Assembly: GCA_947493005.1 (NCBI GenBank)
Contig: CANLOY010000008.1
Span: 144,041 to 208,040, forward strand
DNA from: an uncultured Roseivirga sp.
GTDB lineage: Bacteria > Bacteroidota > Bacteroidia > Cytophagales > Cyclobacteriaceae
Direction of reading: 5' to 3'
DNA length: 64,000 nt
Shown here piece after piece: positions 7,076-17,800 of the stretch. The notes beneath the pieces are model-generated. The model saw only the letters and a list, made by a program, of their open reading frames with translations. It was not told where the DNA came from and did not search any database. Each line of letters starts with the position of its first letter. Within the stretch, counting starts at the first letter, position 1. The position numbers and the translations under genes were made by a program.

Positions 7076-8320
7076 ATGGACAGTGTAGTATTAATTGAGT
7101 CATTTGCAGAGTTTGCAAAAAGCAAAAACGTAGATAGACCTACGATGATTAGGATTCTGGAAGATGTTTTCAGAACCATGATCAGGAAAAAATATGAAGT
7201 AGATGATAACTTTGATATTGTTATCAATGCCGATAAAGGTGATTTAGAAATTTGGCGTTTCCGTGAAATTGTTGACGACAACTCTGAAGACATTTGGGAC
7301 TATGACAAAATCTGTCTTACCGATGCCAGAAAAATAGAGCCTGATTTCGAAATTGGAGAAGAAGTAGCTGAGGAAATCAAGTTAGTCGATTTTGGTCGTA
7401 GAGCCGTGATGACAGCACGTCAAACATTAATTCAGCGAATCAAGGACCTTGAAAAAGATATCCTTTATCAAAAGTATAAAGACCTTGTGGGCGAAATTAT
7501 TTCGGCCGAAGTATATCAGATTCTTAGCAGAGAAGTGCTTCTTATGGATAACGAAGGCAATGAGTTGTCAATTCCTAGAAATGAGCAAATCTCTAAAGAC
7601 AGATTCAGAAAAGGGGAATCAGTTCGTGCTATTGTAGACCGTGTGGACATGGTGAATGGCAGTCCTAAAATTATCCTTTCCAGAACTTCCGGTGAATTCC
7701 TTGAAAGATTATTCGAAAGTGAAGTTCCTGAAGTATATGATGGTTTAATTACTATTAAGAAAGTTGTAAGAGAACCAGGGGAGAGAGCAAAAGTGGCCGT
7801 TGAATCTTACGATGACAGAATAGATCCGGTTGGTGCATGTGTTGGTATGAAGGGATCAAGGATTCATAGTATTGTTCGTGAATTACAAAATGAAAATATT
7901 GATGTAATCAACTTTACTGATAACATGGAGTTGTACATCGCCAGAGCACTTAGTCCTGCCAAAATTTCAAGTATGAAAATATTGGATGAGGATGGACGTG
8001 TGTCAGTCTATTTAAAGCCTGACCAGGTTTCTTTGGCAATTGGTAAAGGAGGTCAGAACATTAAACTTGCTTCTAAATTGGTAGGTCTTGAAATAGATGT
8101 GTTCAGAGAGCTTTCCGAATATGAGGAGGAAGATGTTGATCTTGATGAATTTGCTGATGAAATCGATGGCTGGATTATCGATGAACTTAAGCGAATTGGC
8201 CTTGACACGGCAAAAAGTGTTATAACGCTTGAACAAAGTGATATTGTCAAAAGAACTGAACTGGAAGAAGAAACCGTGAAGTTCTTATTTGAAATATTAA
8301 ACAAGGAGTTCGAGAAATAG
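7076..8320 (+). CDS. nusA: Transcription termination/antitermination factor NusA
   Basis: A 414-residue NusA in the order N-terminal RNA-polymerase-binding domain (1-130), S1 domain (about 135-205), and KH1/KH2 (about 230-345, with DPVGACVGMKGSRIHSIV and LAIGKGGQNIKLASKLVG as the GxxG loops). After the KH pair comes an acidic stretch and one helix-hairpin-like segment to the end. It is shorter than the roughly 495-residue E. coli protein because the two C-terminal acidic repeats are missing, as in many phyla. It binds the elongation complex and nascent hairpins. The leader is A-rich with no Shine-Dalgarno. Confidence 0.95.
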   Translation: MDSVVLIESFAEFAKSKNVDRPTMIRILEDVFRTMIRKKYEVDDNFDIVINADKGDLEIWRFREIVDDNSEDIWDYDKICLTDARKIEPDFEIGEEVAEEIKLVDFGRRAVMTARQTLIQRIKDLEKDILYQKYKDLVGEIISAEVYQILSREVLLMDNEGNELSIPRNEQISKDRFRKGESVRAIVDRVDMVNGSPKIILSRTSGEFLERLFESEVPEVYDGLITIKKVVREPGERAKVAVESYDDRIDPVGACVGMKGSRIHSIVRELQNENIDVINFTDNMELYIARALSPAKISSMKILDEDGRVSVYLKPDQVSLAIGKGGQNIKLASKLVGLEIDVFRELSEYEEEDVDLDEFADEIDGWIIDELKRIGLDTAKSVITLEQSDIVKRTELEEETVKFLFEILNKEFEK

Positions 8321-8359
8321 TAGATTTTATAAAAACCTTAAAAAAAGGGATATTTGAGT

Positions 8360-11143
8360 ATGTCAGAAGAAAAAATGATGAGGTTAAGCCAGGTGGCACG
8401 GAAACTCAACGTTGGTAGAAACACCATAGTTGACTTTCTAGCTGATAAGGGCCACTCTGTCGACAGCAGTCCTAATGCCAAGATTAATGGCGAGCAGTAC
8501 GACCTGCTTGCAAGAGAGTTTGCTGCGTCTGCCTCTGAAAAAGAGGAAGCTTCTCATCTGACTATCGGGACAAAACATGTGGAAGATCTTGTGACTAATA
8601 CAAGTCCTACTCCACCAACTGCTACACCTGAGCCAAAAAAAGAAGAGGCTGTTGAAACTCCTGAGCCTCCTAAAGAAGAACCTAAACCTGAACCGGTTGA
8701 AGAGCCAAAGGTTGAGATTCCTGAACCAGTAGTAGTGGAAGAAGAGAAAACTCCTGTTGCTGAAGAAAAAGTGGAAGAGGTTAAATCTGAGCCCGAACCA
8801 GTAGCAGAAGAAAAACCAAAAGAAGAAGCTCCCGAAAAACCAGGCTTGAAAATACTTGGCAAAATCAATCTGGAAAAGAGTAAAAAGAAAGAAGAGCCTA
8901 AGGAGATTCCTGCTCCAAAAGAAGAACCTAAACCTGAGGTTAAAGCTGAAGATAAACCAGCTAAAACCGATTCTAATACTCCTGAAAAAGTAATTGAGGC
9001 TAAAGCCGATTCATTAAGAGGGCTTAAGGTGCTTGGAAAAATCAAACTTCCTGACCCACCAAAGAAAACCAAGCCTGAACCGGTTAAAAAAGCAGGAGAA
9101 GATAAGAAAAGACCGAGGAAACGTATCCAAAGCAAATTTGAAAAAGCAGGCAAGCCTGCTGGTGGAGGAAACGATCAAAGAAGAGGTGGTCAACAGCGTG
9201 GTGGTAACAAAAAGCGAGTTCCAAAAGAAGAGCTTACTGATAAGCAGATTCAGGAGCAAATCAAGGAAACTCTTGCAAGACTGAGTTCTGGAGGAAAAGG
9301 AGGCGGAAAAAGTCGTTCCAAGTACCGTAAAGAGAAGCGTTCGGCTGTAGCAGAAGCAGCAGAGGAAAAAATGCTTCAAGAGCAGCAGGATAGTAAAACA
9401 CTAAAGGTTACAGAATTTATTTCCGCGAGTGACCTGGCTAGTTTAATGGATGTTTCTGTTAACGATGTGATTTCTACTTGTATGTCTTTGGGAATGTTCG
9501 TGTCCATCAACCAAAGGTTGGATGCAGAAGCGATCACTATCATTTCTGATGAGTTTGGTTTTGATGTCGAATTCACTACCGCAGATGAAGAAGCAGATGT
9601 TGTAGAAGAACAGGATAAAGAGGAAGATCTTATTGAAAGAGCTCCTATTGTAACCATTATGGGTCACGTAGATCATGGTAAAACATCTTTGCTGGATTAC
9701 ATACGTGACGCCAACGTAACTGCTGGTGAGGCTGGAGGTATTACGCAGCACATTGGTGCTTATGATGTAATGACCAAAGACAACAAGCGAATTGCATTCC
9801 TTGATACACCTGGTCACGAAGCATTTACAGCGATGCGTGCACGTGGTGCAAAAATCACCGATGTTGCCATTATTGTAGTAGCTGCTGATGACAATGTAAT
9901 GCCTCAAACAAAAGAGGCCATCAACCATGCGCAGGTAGCTGAAGTCCCAATTGTAATCGCTATTAACAAAATTGATAAACCAAACGCTAACTCCGATAAA
10001 ATCAAAGAAGAGCTTTCTCAGATGAATGTTCTTGTTGAAGATTGGGGTGGTAAATATCAGTGCCAGGAGGTGTCGGCAAAAACCGGTCAGGGTATAGATG
10101 AACTTTTAGAAAAAGTATTGCTTGAAGCAGAACTACTTGAACTTAAAGCTAACCCTGGTAAAAATGCAGTTGGTACTGTCATTGAAGCATCTCTCGATAA
10201 AGGGCGTGGATACCTATCTACCGTAATGGTTCAGGGTGGTACCATGCGTATAGGAGATGTAGTACTTGCTGGTTCTCACTTTGGTAAAGTGAAGGCCATG
10301 TTCGATCACAGAGGAAACCGCTTAAAAGAAGTTGGTCCAGCTACGCCAGTACAAATGCTTGGTTTGGCCGGAGCCCCTCAAGCTGGTGACAGGTTCAATG
10401 TGATGGACACGGACCGTGAGGCAAGAGAGATTGCTAACAAACGAGAGCAAATCTTGAGAGAGCAAAGTGTAAGAACTAAAAAGCACATTACGCTTGACGA
10501 GATCGGTAGACGATTGGCTGTTGGTAACTTTAAAGAACTTAATGTTATCGTTAAAGGTGATGTGGACGGTTCTGTTGAAGCACTTAGTGATTCATTATTG
10601 AAGCTTTCAACAGAAGAAGTTCAGGTGAATATTATTCACAAGGCAGTAGGTCAGATTTCCGAATCTGATGTGTTGTTGGCAACTGCTTCTGATGCCATAA
10701 TCATCGGTTTCCAGGTTAGACCTTCTGGTGGAGCAAGAAAAATTGCTGAAACTGAAGAAATCGAAATCAGACTGTACTCTATCATCTACGATGCAATTAA
10801 CGAGCTCAAAGATGCTATGGAAGGACTTCTTGAACCTACCGAGAAAGAAGTTATCACAGGTAACATCGAGGTTAGAGAGGTATTCAAAATTTCTAAAGTG
10901 GGTACTGTTGCCGGGTGTTATGTTACGGATGGTTTCGTGAAACGAAACAACCAAATCAGATTGATCAGAGATGGTATTGTTGCATACACTGGTGATATCG
11001 GACAACTGAAGCGTTTCAAAGACGATGTCGGTGAGGTGAAGTCTGGCTACGAATGTGGGTTAAGTATTAAAGGCTTCAACGACATTAAAGTTGGTGACGT
11101 AATTGAAGGATTTGAAATCCAGGAAGTGAAGCGAACGCTTTAA
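8360..11143 (+). CDS. infB: Translation initiation factor IF-2
   Basis: Start is the ATG at 8360 ([20 protein letters not shown]); the TTG two codons earlier is less likely. Residues 1-55 form the N-terminal helix-turn-helix subdomain. A Pro/Glu/Lys-rich linker, low in complexity and probably disordered, runs to about residue 300. The second IF2-N domain is at about 350-405, and the GTPase domain from about 430 has [17 protein letters not shown] and NKID as G1, G3 and G4. Domains II-IV follow. It recruits fMet-tRNA to the 30S and promotes subunit joining. Last gene of the operon; a terminator starts 25 bases after the stop. Confidence 0.96.
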   Translation: MSEEKMMRLSQVARKLNVGRNTIVDFLADKGHSVDSSPNAKINGEQYDLLAREFAASASEKEEASHLTIGTKHVEDLVTNTSPTPPTATPEPKKEEAVETPEPPKEEPKPEPVEEPKVEIPEPVVVEEEKTPVAEEKVEEVKSEPEPVAEEKPKEEAPEKPGLKILGKINLEKSKKKEEPKEIPAPKEEPKPEVKAEDKPAKTDSNTPEKVIEAKADSLRGLKVLGKIKLPDPPKKTKPEPVKKAGEDKKRPRKRIQSKFEKAGKPAGGGNDQRRGGQQRGGNKKRVPKEELTDKQIQEQIKETLARLSSGGKGGGKSRSKYRKEKRSAVAEAAEEKMLQEQQDSKTLKVTEFISASDLASLMDVSVNDVISTCMSLGMFVSINQRLDAEAITIISDEFGFDVEFTTADEEADVVEEQDKEEDLIERAPIVTIMGHVDHGKTSLLDYIRDANVTAGEAGGITQHIGAYDVMTKDNKRIAFLDTPGHEAFTAMRARGAKITDVAIIVVAADDNVMPQTKEAINHAQVAEVPIVIAINKIDKPNANSDKIKEELSQMNVLVEDWGGKYQCQEVSAKTGQGIDELLEKVLLEAELLELKANPGKNAVGTVIEASLDKGRGYLSTVMVQGGTMRIGDVVLAGSHFGKVKAMFDHRGNRLKEVGPATPVQMLGLAGAPQAGDRFNVMDTDREAREIANKREQILREQSVRTKKHITLDEIGRRLAVGNFKELNVIVKGDVDGSVEALSDSLLKLSTEEVQVNIIHKAVGQISESDVLLATASDAIIIGFQVRPSGGARKIAETEEIEIRLYSIIYDAINELKDAMEGLLEPTEKEVITGNIEVREVFKISKVGTVAGCYVTDGFVKRNNQIRLIRDGIVAYTGDIGQLKRFKDDVGEVKSGYECGLSIKGFNDIKVGDVIEGFEIQEVKRTL

Positions 11144-11167
11144 ACTTCTTAAAATTTATAAATTTAA

Positions 11168-11194
11168 CCTCGGCAGAAATGTCGGGGTTTTTTT
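11168..11194 (+). terminator. Terminator of the rimP-nusA-infB operon
   Basis: CCTCGGCA pairs with TGTCGGGG (two G-U pairs) around a GAAA tetraloop, followed by seven T. The last T is the base before the ATG of the next gene at 11195. Confidence 0.85.
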
Positions 11195-11377
11195 ATGCAA
11201 ACAATACTCAACATACTGATTGCACTTACCTGCTGCACTTTGGTGCTCGGCTTAATCAGCCCATGGCGGGCATTATGGTGGATGAGTAAGCAGAACAGAC
11301 TACTCGTTTTGAAGTATTACGGAATTGGTCTGGTTTTTCTGCTATTAATCAAGCTCTGTGTAATCATACCTCAATAA
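11195..11377 (+). CDS. Small two-helix membrane protein
   Basis: Sixty residues: a hydrophobic helix (about 3-22), a short Trp/Arg/Lys-rich turn (PWRALWWMSKQNRLLVLKYY), and a second helix (about 43-58). The P-x-LWW-R-VL-YG type of loop is a pattern I associate with small conserved Bacteroidota proteins of unknown role, from memory. The ATG comes directly after the T-run of the infB terminator, so there is no room for a leader. Expression would need read-through or a message starting at the ATG. It converges with the TPR gene, whose end is two bases away. Confidence 0.6.
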   Translation: MQTILNILIALTCCTLVLGLISPWRALWWMSKQNRLLVLKYYGIGLVFLLLIKLCVIIPQ

Positions 11378-11379
11378 AA

Positions 11380-12627
11380 TTAAGTCACACTCCTCAAGAC
11401 CACCCCTTTTGAAACCAAGATATCAAGAGTAATAAGGATTAAGCTTGAAACAAAAGCAACCCACCAAAATGAAACTAGCAAAATGGAGAGTATCACAGAC
11501 ACCAAACAGGCAGTTAGCAATAGAACATTTAGCAAATTGCTATTTGAGTTCCAATCCAAACGAACAGAAAAAGTTATGGTAAGTAGTAAAAAATAAAAAC
11601 TAACTAAAAAAGAGTTTGTAGAGATTTCGTTAGTTTCATAAGCCTCCTTTACCAAAAATATAATGCTGATAAACCCTGACTTATAAAGTAGTACCGAGAT
11701 TGCTGAAAAGAGTAATTCTTCCAGCGTAAATTGTGATCTAAACTGCTTCCGTCTTATGTATGAAAGTAGCTTTCCTATTGCCATTCCAAAAGAGTAAAGG
11801 CTAAAAATAGCTGCCATTATTACAGGTATAATGAGTAATAGCGTAAAGGAGCTTTCTGTAAAACGAATAATATTTCGAACTAGAAAGAAGGTTCCAATGA
11901 ACATCACTTTAAGGAATTGTTCGAACCACTTTTTATTGAAGAGATCCATCAATCCATTATTTGCTGAACAAGCCATACTCAATCCTCTTTCAGCATTTCC
12001 GTCTTCAGGGTACTGTGCTAAAATTGATCTAAAAACTTCCTCTGACTTCTTATAGTCACCTTTGTTATATAGTTGGTAACCAAGGTTACTCACGGTATCA
12101 GGGTTTTCTGGATTACGAGCCAAGTTTTCTTGGAGAATTGAATTTGCCTTGACATTCTGCCCTTTTAATGTATAAGCCCAAAAAAGATTATTAAATGAAT
12201 ATTCATCGTCAGGTGATAAACTCAAAGCCTTTTCTGAACACTCTATTGCCTTATTATATTTCCTTTTTTCTATGTAAGCCTTACTTAGATTCGAATAGCA
12301 AGTAGCTTCATTTGGATTAATGGAAAGGCCTTGCTCAAAGCACTTTATAGCTTTACTATAATTTGATTTTGCTAAGTAAATACCTCCTTTAAGATTAAAG
12401 TAGACAGATGAATTAGGATCAAGACGAATAGACTCATCAATAGCCGATTCTGATAAGGATAACTTACCAGAATCAAAATATATCTCAGCACGGAAATACC
12501 AGAGTTCAGCATCATCTGGAAAGTCAGTCATTAACTTTTCTATCTCTAGCAAAGCCAAATCAAACTTCTTCAACTCAATTAGAAGTCTAACCTCCCCTAG
12601 ACCCCTTAAGCGTTTGAGATAACTCAT
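11380..12627 (-). CDS. TPR-repeat protein with C-terminal membrane domain
   Basis: About 415 residues. Residues 15-220 are tandem tetratricopeptide repeats with the usual pattern (for example SNYSKAIKCFEQGLSINPNE and RKYNKAIECSEKALSLSPDD). From about residue 235 there are five or six hydrophobic segments (FLKVMFIGTFFLVRN, FTLLLIIPVIMAAIFSLY and others). It has no signal peptide, so the repeats should lie in the cytoplasm in front of a membrane anchor. Start is the ATG at 12627, which overlaps the stop of the methyltransferase gene (TGATG), so the two are coupled. No specific partner can be named. Confidence 0.8.
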   Translation of the reverse strand: MSYLKRLRGLGEVRLLIELKKFDLALLEIEKLMTDFPDDAELWYFRAEIYFDSGKLSLSESAIDESIRLDPNSSVYFNLKGGIYLAKSNYSKAIKCFEQGLSINPNEATCYSNLSKAYIEKRKYNKAIECSEKALSLSPDDEYSFNNLFWAYTLKGQNVKANSILQENLARNPENPDTVSNLGYQLYNKGDYKKSEEVFRSILAQYPEDGNAERGLSMACSANNGLMDLFNKKWFEQFLKVMFIGTFFLVRNIIRFTESSFTLLLIIPVIMAAIFSLYSFGMAIGKLLSYIRRKQFRSQFTLEELLFSAISVLLYKSGFISIIFLVKEAYETNEISTNSFLVSFYFLLLTITFSVRLDWNSNSNLLNVLLLTACLVSVILSILLVSFWWVAFVSSLILITLDILVSKGVVLRSVT

Positions 12628-13820
12628 CAACCTTCAACTTTCGTTGTTAAAAGAGCTTTCTTTCCATTGATATCAGTAGTAGCAAAAACGTAATTATCTC
12701 CACCTTCTTTAAGTCCTGTTTTCTTTCGGATTTGGGCCACTGACATTGGAAAATTTCGAACCTTAATATTGGCTTTCATTTCGAGCAAGTACTTCTTTAG
12801 TGACTTCTTGTTTAACGAAATCTGATCAACTACTTCAAAGCTCCTTCCCGGAAAATTGTCTACCAGTTTATCTGAAGTATACAAATGGGAGTTTGGATGA
12901 ATCTTAATTACCTCAAATTGATCAGCAATTGATTTAAAAGCACCGCCTTTTAGAATTGCAGCATTAGGTTCGTACAGGTACTTATTTACCTCCCCAAAAG
13001 TCACTTCAGTGCTTTCTTCACTGCTGAAATTAAAAGAGAAATTCTTATCCCCATTCCTGGTAAGATTTACACAGTTAATCTCGGGATTCTTTCTTGCATT
13101 GGGCTTGATTAAAAAGGTCAACTCCTTTACCTCATTGTTTAATGCTACTATATGAACTGAGTCAACATTCTTTAGTTGGCTAATCGCGCGCTTAACGTCC
13201 AGCATTGGTGATGTCTTTAGCATGATCATGTCTGCATTTTCCAGAAGTGAAGGAAGTAATTCAATCACATTCGGGCTGTAATCTTCAAGTCGAATTACCT
13301 TCTCATCCGATTCTCCCCTTCTAGCAGGGTCAAGATAAATCAGATCATAATGTTTATGTGCTTCCGATTTGAGAAAGTCATTAGCTTCTCCATGATAAAC
13401 TTCTCCATGATTCAGTTTTAACAAGGGAAAATTGTGGCCAGCCAGATTAGTCAGTTCCTGATTTCTCTCAACGTAGCTGGCTTTTTCAAACCTCTTTGCA
13501 AGAAAAGAGAAATCAACACCAAATCCCCCGGTAAGATCAACCATACTTCTTCCCTCGCCTACTAGCCCTGCTTTGTATAGGGCTGTCTGCTCAGAAGAAC
13601 ATTGCTCCATTGACAACAAAGGTGGGTATATCAACCCTTTGGTTTCAAACCAGGATGGCAGTTTGCCTTTAGCTTTTTTTCTGGATTGAATCTGCTCAAC
13701 AACAGCCTTAAAAGGCCAGTACGGAAAGCGACTGGCCTTTAACATTAATGCTGCGGGATCATCATTCAGATGATCTTCAATAAATTTTTGAATTTCCGGT
13801 TTGCAGAGTTCCTGAATCAA
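12627..13820 (-). CDS. Class I SAM methyltransferase with THUMP-like C-terminal domain
   Basis: A 397-residue protein. The central Rossmann methyltransferase domain has VDLTGGFGVDFSFLA as the SAM-binding loop near residue 95 and DLIYLDPARRG as motif IV. The C-terminal part (from about 310) matches the THUMP-like domain that accompanies this family in Bacteroidota; the identification is from memory of the pattern. The closest characterised relatives act on tRNA or rRNA, so an RNA substrate is likely but not shown. It overlaps asd by four bases upstream and the TPR gene downstream, making an asd - methyltransferase - TPR operon. Confidence 0.8.
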   Translation of the reverse strand: MIQELCKPEIQKFIEDHLNDDPAALMLKASRFPYWPFKAVVEQIQSRKKAKGKLPSWFETKGLIYPPLLSMEQCSSEQTALYKAGLVGEGRSMVDLTGGFGVDFSFLAKRFEKASYVERNQELTNLAGHNFPLLKLNHGEVYHGEANDFLKSEAHKHYDLIYLDPARRGESDEKVIRLEDYSPNVIELLPSLLENADMIMLKTSPMLDVKRAISQLKNVDSVHIVALNNEVKELTFLIKPNARKNPEINCVNLTRNGDKNFSFNFSSEESTEVTFGEVNKYLYEPNAAILKGGAFKSIADQFEVIKIHPNSHLYTSDKLVDNFPGRSFEVVDQISLNKKSLKKYLLEMKANIKVRNFPMSVAQIRKKTGLKEGGDNYVFATTDINGKKALLTTKVEG

Positions 13821-14809
13821 ACTGTCTGCAATTGTTTTTGCAAATATTCTACAATCTGAACAGCGTTGGTAGCAGCTCCTTTTCTCAAGTTGTCAGCAAC
13901 CACCCACATATTCAACGTATTTGGTTGGCTATGATCTCTTCTTAATCTTCCAACAAAAACCTCATCCTTCTTGTGCGCGGTCAAAGGCATTGGATACAAA
14001 TTATTTGCAGGGTCATCCTGAAGGATAATTCCATCTGTTTCTTCGAGGAGTGTTCTGACTTCATCAATACTAAAGTCTTCATTGAACTCTACATTTAAAG
14101 ATTCAGAGTGCCCACCCATAGTAGGTATCCTTACAGTAGTGGCCGTAATGGCAATAGTATCGTCACCAAAAATCTTTTTGGTTTCATTGATCATTTTCAT
14201 TTCCTCTTTGGTGTAGCCATTTTCCTGGAACACATCGATATGAGGAAGTGCATTCTGATCTATTTTGTGCGGGTAACACATGTCTCCCTCAACACCATTT
14301 CTCTCGTTCATCATCTGATCAACGGCTGCTTTTCCCGAACCAGTTACAGACTGATATGTAGAAACTACAATTCTCCTTATCCCATAACGATCTTTAAGTG
14401 GCTTGAGCGCAGCCACCATTTGAATTGTAGAACAATTTGGATTAGCAATAATTTTGTCTTCTGAACTTAGTTCCGAAGCATTGATTTCAGGAACTATCAG
14501 TTTATGATCTGGGCTCATTCTCCATGCCGAAGAATTATCAACCACTGTAGTACCCACTGCCGCAAACTTCGGTGCCCACTCTAAAGAAGTGCCTCCTCCT
14601 GCTGAAAATATAGCAAAATCAGGAGCTAGTGACACCGCTTCTTCCATAGTAATGATGGTATATTCCTTACCCTTGAAGATCTTCTTGGTACCTGCTGATC
14701 TGGCAGAAGCTACCAAATACAATTCATCAAACTGAACATTTCTTTCCTCGAAAACCTCCAGGATTTCTCCTCCAACAAGGCCCGTTGCACCAACAACTGC
14801 AATCTTCAT
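13817..14809 (-). CDS. asd: Aspartate-semialdehyde dehydrogenase
   Basis: A 330-residue enzyme of normal length. The N-terminus MKIAVVGATGLVGGEILEVF is the NADP-binding loop, NPNCSTIQM near residue 125 carries the catalytic Cys, and GHSESLNVEF near residue 240 holds the conserved His region. It reduces aspartyl phosphate to aspartate semialdehyde, the branch point for lysine/diaminopimelate, threonine and methionine. The stop overlaps the methyltransferase start (ATGA). It is divergent from the giant lamin-tail protein gene, with 80 bases between the starts. Confidence 0.95.
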   Translation of the reverse strand: MKIAVVGATGLVGGEILEVFEERNVQFDELYLVASARSAGTKKIFKGKEYTIITMEEAVSLAPDFAIFSAGGGTSLEWAPKFAAVGTTVVDNSSAWRMSPDHKLIVPEINASELSSEDKIIANPNCSTIQMVAALKPLKDRYGIRRIVVSTYQSVTGSGKAAVDQMMNERNGVEGDMCYPHKIDQNALPHIDVFQENGYTKEEMKMINETKKIFGDDTIAITATTVRIPTMGGHSESLNVEFNEDFSIDEVRTLLEETDGIILQDDPANNLYPMPLTAHKKDEVFVGRLRRDHSQPNTLNMWVVADNLRKGAATNAVQIVEYLQKQLQTV

Positions 14810-14842
14810 TTCATTAAAATTTTTCGTATCACAAATTCTTTA

Positions 14843-14850
14843 CAAAAATA
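14843..14850 (-). promoter_or_regulatory. -7 promoter element before asd
   Basis: On the minus strand TATTTTTG matches TAnnTTTG and lies 33 bases before the asd ATG. No good -33 TTTG is at the right spacing. Confidence 0.45.
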
Positions 14851-14889
14851 CGCAGCAAAATCGCTAATTTGCTGGTACCAATCACAGCA

Positions 14890-17800
14890 ATGAAACTGAC
14901 AATAAGCACGTTTCTGCTGCTGCTTACAAATATACTGTTTAGTCAGATTAACAGCTTTCCTTACTCAGAAAGTTTCGAGCAATCGTTTACTACTGGTACG
15001 GATGTTACTTTCATTCCTGGCTGGACTGGTAATATAGTAGCAACGACTAATAGGATTTTCGAAGGGTCTGACCCAAGAACGGGCAGCAATTCTTTGAACG
15101 TAATACCTGTCTCTAATTTTTTTGGAGAAATTGACATCTCACTGGATCTTACCGGAGTCAGCAACCCAAGAGTTTCTTTTTACGCTTTTTCAAAGAAAAA
15201 TGGCTCCGCCTCTTCCAATCGTCCTGCTATTCTAAGGTTTTCAACTTCTATCAATGGAGGTAGTAGTTTTTTAGATGATGTTCAAATAGGTACTGACACA
15301 AGCTTTCCTAACGATAATACCACCAGTTATACACAATATGAATATGACCTACCAGTAGCTGCAAACAATGAAGCCAATGTCATAGTAAGGATCACAGTAT
15401 CAAGAGGTGATGGTTCAGGGTCTGCTGCAGAATTGGTAATGGACGATTTTACTATAGAAAAACAAATTGTCCCTTTAGCCATTGCTAACGTGAGTGCATC
15501 CACAAACTCTTCAGTACTAATTACATTTAACCAAGATGTGATTCAAGCTTCCGCAGAGAACATTGCGAATTACGCCATTAACAATGGGGTAACTATTTCC
15601 GCAGCATCTTTGACTAGTTCCAACCAGGTTACGCTCACTACCTCAACAATGGGGAATAACAATTACGAACTCACTATAAATAATGTAGCTGATGTAGATA
15701 CCAATACCCCCTCTAGCAACCTGACCTCTAATTTTTCCTATGTACAACCGTTAGCGATAGATGGAATCACTGTAGTTGACAAGAATACAATTGAGGTAGA
15801 TTTTAATTTAAACCTCGAAGAAACATCCGCTCAGGTTTTATCTAACTATTCTGTAGATAATGGAATAGTAAACCCTTCTTCAGCACAGCGAAATGTGCTT
15901 GAAAACGATAAAGTAACACTTACTTTTTCCAATGACCTTACTGAAAACAACTTCACATTAACCGTAAACAATGTGACAGACATTTCAACATTAGCAGCAG
16001 CAACAAACCTTACTTCAGGCTTCAGTTATTTACCACTTACGGTCAGTAGTATAACGGCCAATTCTTCTACTGAAATACAAATCACTTACAATCAAAATGT
16101 TCAGAATACCAGTGCGACCAATGCTTCCAATTATACTATTGCCTTTGGTATTGGTAACCCAGCCAGCATTGTACAAAGCGGAACCAATGCAGCTATTGTT
16201 ACACTCACTCTAAATAGCCCAATGGTAAATAATACATATGGTGTAACCATTAATAATGTATTGAATACCACTGGTAATGCTACCACTGAGAACCTCTCCA
16301 CAAATGTTCAGTTTCAAACTGCTACTGACAAAAGGCAGATAGTAATTAATGAATTATTCGCAGATCCTTCAGGAGCAAATCAGCCGAATCCTTTGGTCTT
16401 GCCAAATGGTTCGGCTGATGAGTATGTTGAACTTTACAACAATACCAACAATGCGATCGACATTACAGGTTTCGATCTTTCCGGAGGCACAGTTGGGTCG
16501 CACGTGCTTGGTGCCAATAGCTATGTGATTCTCACTTCTTCCAGTAATGTGGTAGATTTTCAAGGTTTTGGTGATGTCGTGGCTGTATCATCCTGGAACA
16601 CTTTAACTAACGGAGGTGAACAGCTAATACTCAGGGATAATCTCAATAATCTGGTAGACAGTCTTACCTATGATTTGACATGGTATCAGGATAATAACAA
16701 ATCCGATGGCGGCTGGTCCTTGGAACAAATAAACCCTGAGCTAAGCTGTAGCGATGCAAATAACTGGGGTGCTTCAATTGCTACAGCTGGAGGCACTCCC
16801 GGAACCCAGAATTCTATATTCAATAACAGCCCAGATACTCAGGGGCCTAACTTAACCACTGTTACAATCAGCTCAAACCAGGAGCTTATTGTACACTTCA
16901 ACGAGATTATGGATGCTGTTTCATTATCCGGTGCCAGCTACTCATTTGATAATGGTTTGAGTATTTCTACTATAACACCTAATGCTCCAGGTATGCGCTC
17001 TGTAACATTGCAATTAGCATCACCCATGGTTTCCGGTACTATTTACAGCCTGACTGTAACTGGAGCAACGGACTGTACCGGTAATGCTATAGATCAAAAC
17101 AATTTGAGTTTTTTGTTTGATAATCTGCCTCCTGTTCTGGAACGTATTGTTCTAAAAACACCAACTCGATTTGACTTGATCTTCGATGAAGATTTGAATC
17201 AGGCCATAGCCGAAACTGAAACCAACTATAGTATTGATCCGAGTATTGGTAACCCAAGTCAAGCCACGCTAAACACTACTGACAAAAGTAGAGTAGAATT
17301 CTCTTTGTCATCCAATATGTCGATTGGTTCAGGTTATACTCTTTCCTATCAAAACTTAACCGATACATTAGGCAATGCAATTAGTAATAGTAATCTGGGT
17401 TTTGGTTTTGAAAATCATGTTGATACTGTGATTGTCATTTCCAGTCAACTATTAGATGTTCATTTTACCCAGTCTTTGGACGAAACCAGTGCTGAAGTGG
17501 CCGGCAATTATTCCGTTGGCAATGGAATTGGAAGTCCTACTACGGCTTCACTGGATGGTAGTAATAACAACCTGGTACATTTAATATTCAGCAGCAACTT
17601 CCCCGAAAACAATACCATCACTATTGAGTTCGAAAATCTCAGAAATGCTTCTGCTAACTATCTGCAAACCTTAAATACAAGTTTTGTTTATGATACCGAT
17701 GATCCTGATGTGACGACAGTAACTGTAATCGACCAGAACTCCCTTCAAATAGATTTTGATGAAGTTTTGGATCAAACTTCAGCTGAAAGCATTAACAACT

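Noticed and set aside
8554..9153. A 199-codon open frame on the minus strand opposite infB
   Set aside because: It mirrors the Pro/Glu/Lys linker of IF-2 and reads as a Ser/Gly/Phe-rich low-complexity string; no start signal or family. It is a shadow of codon bias.
9443..9928. A 161-codon minus-strand frame inside infB
   Set aside because: Antisense to the GTPase domain, Cys/Tyr/Asn-rich and without a recognisable domain.
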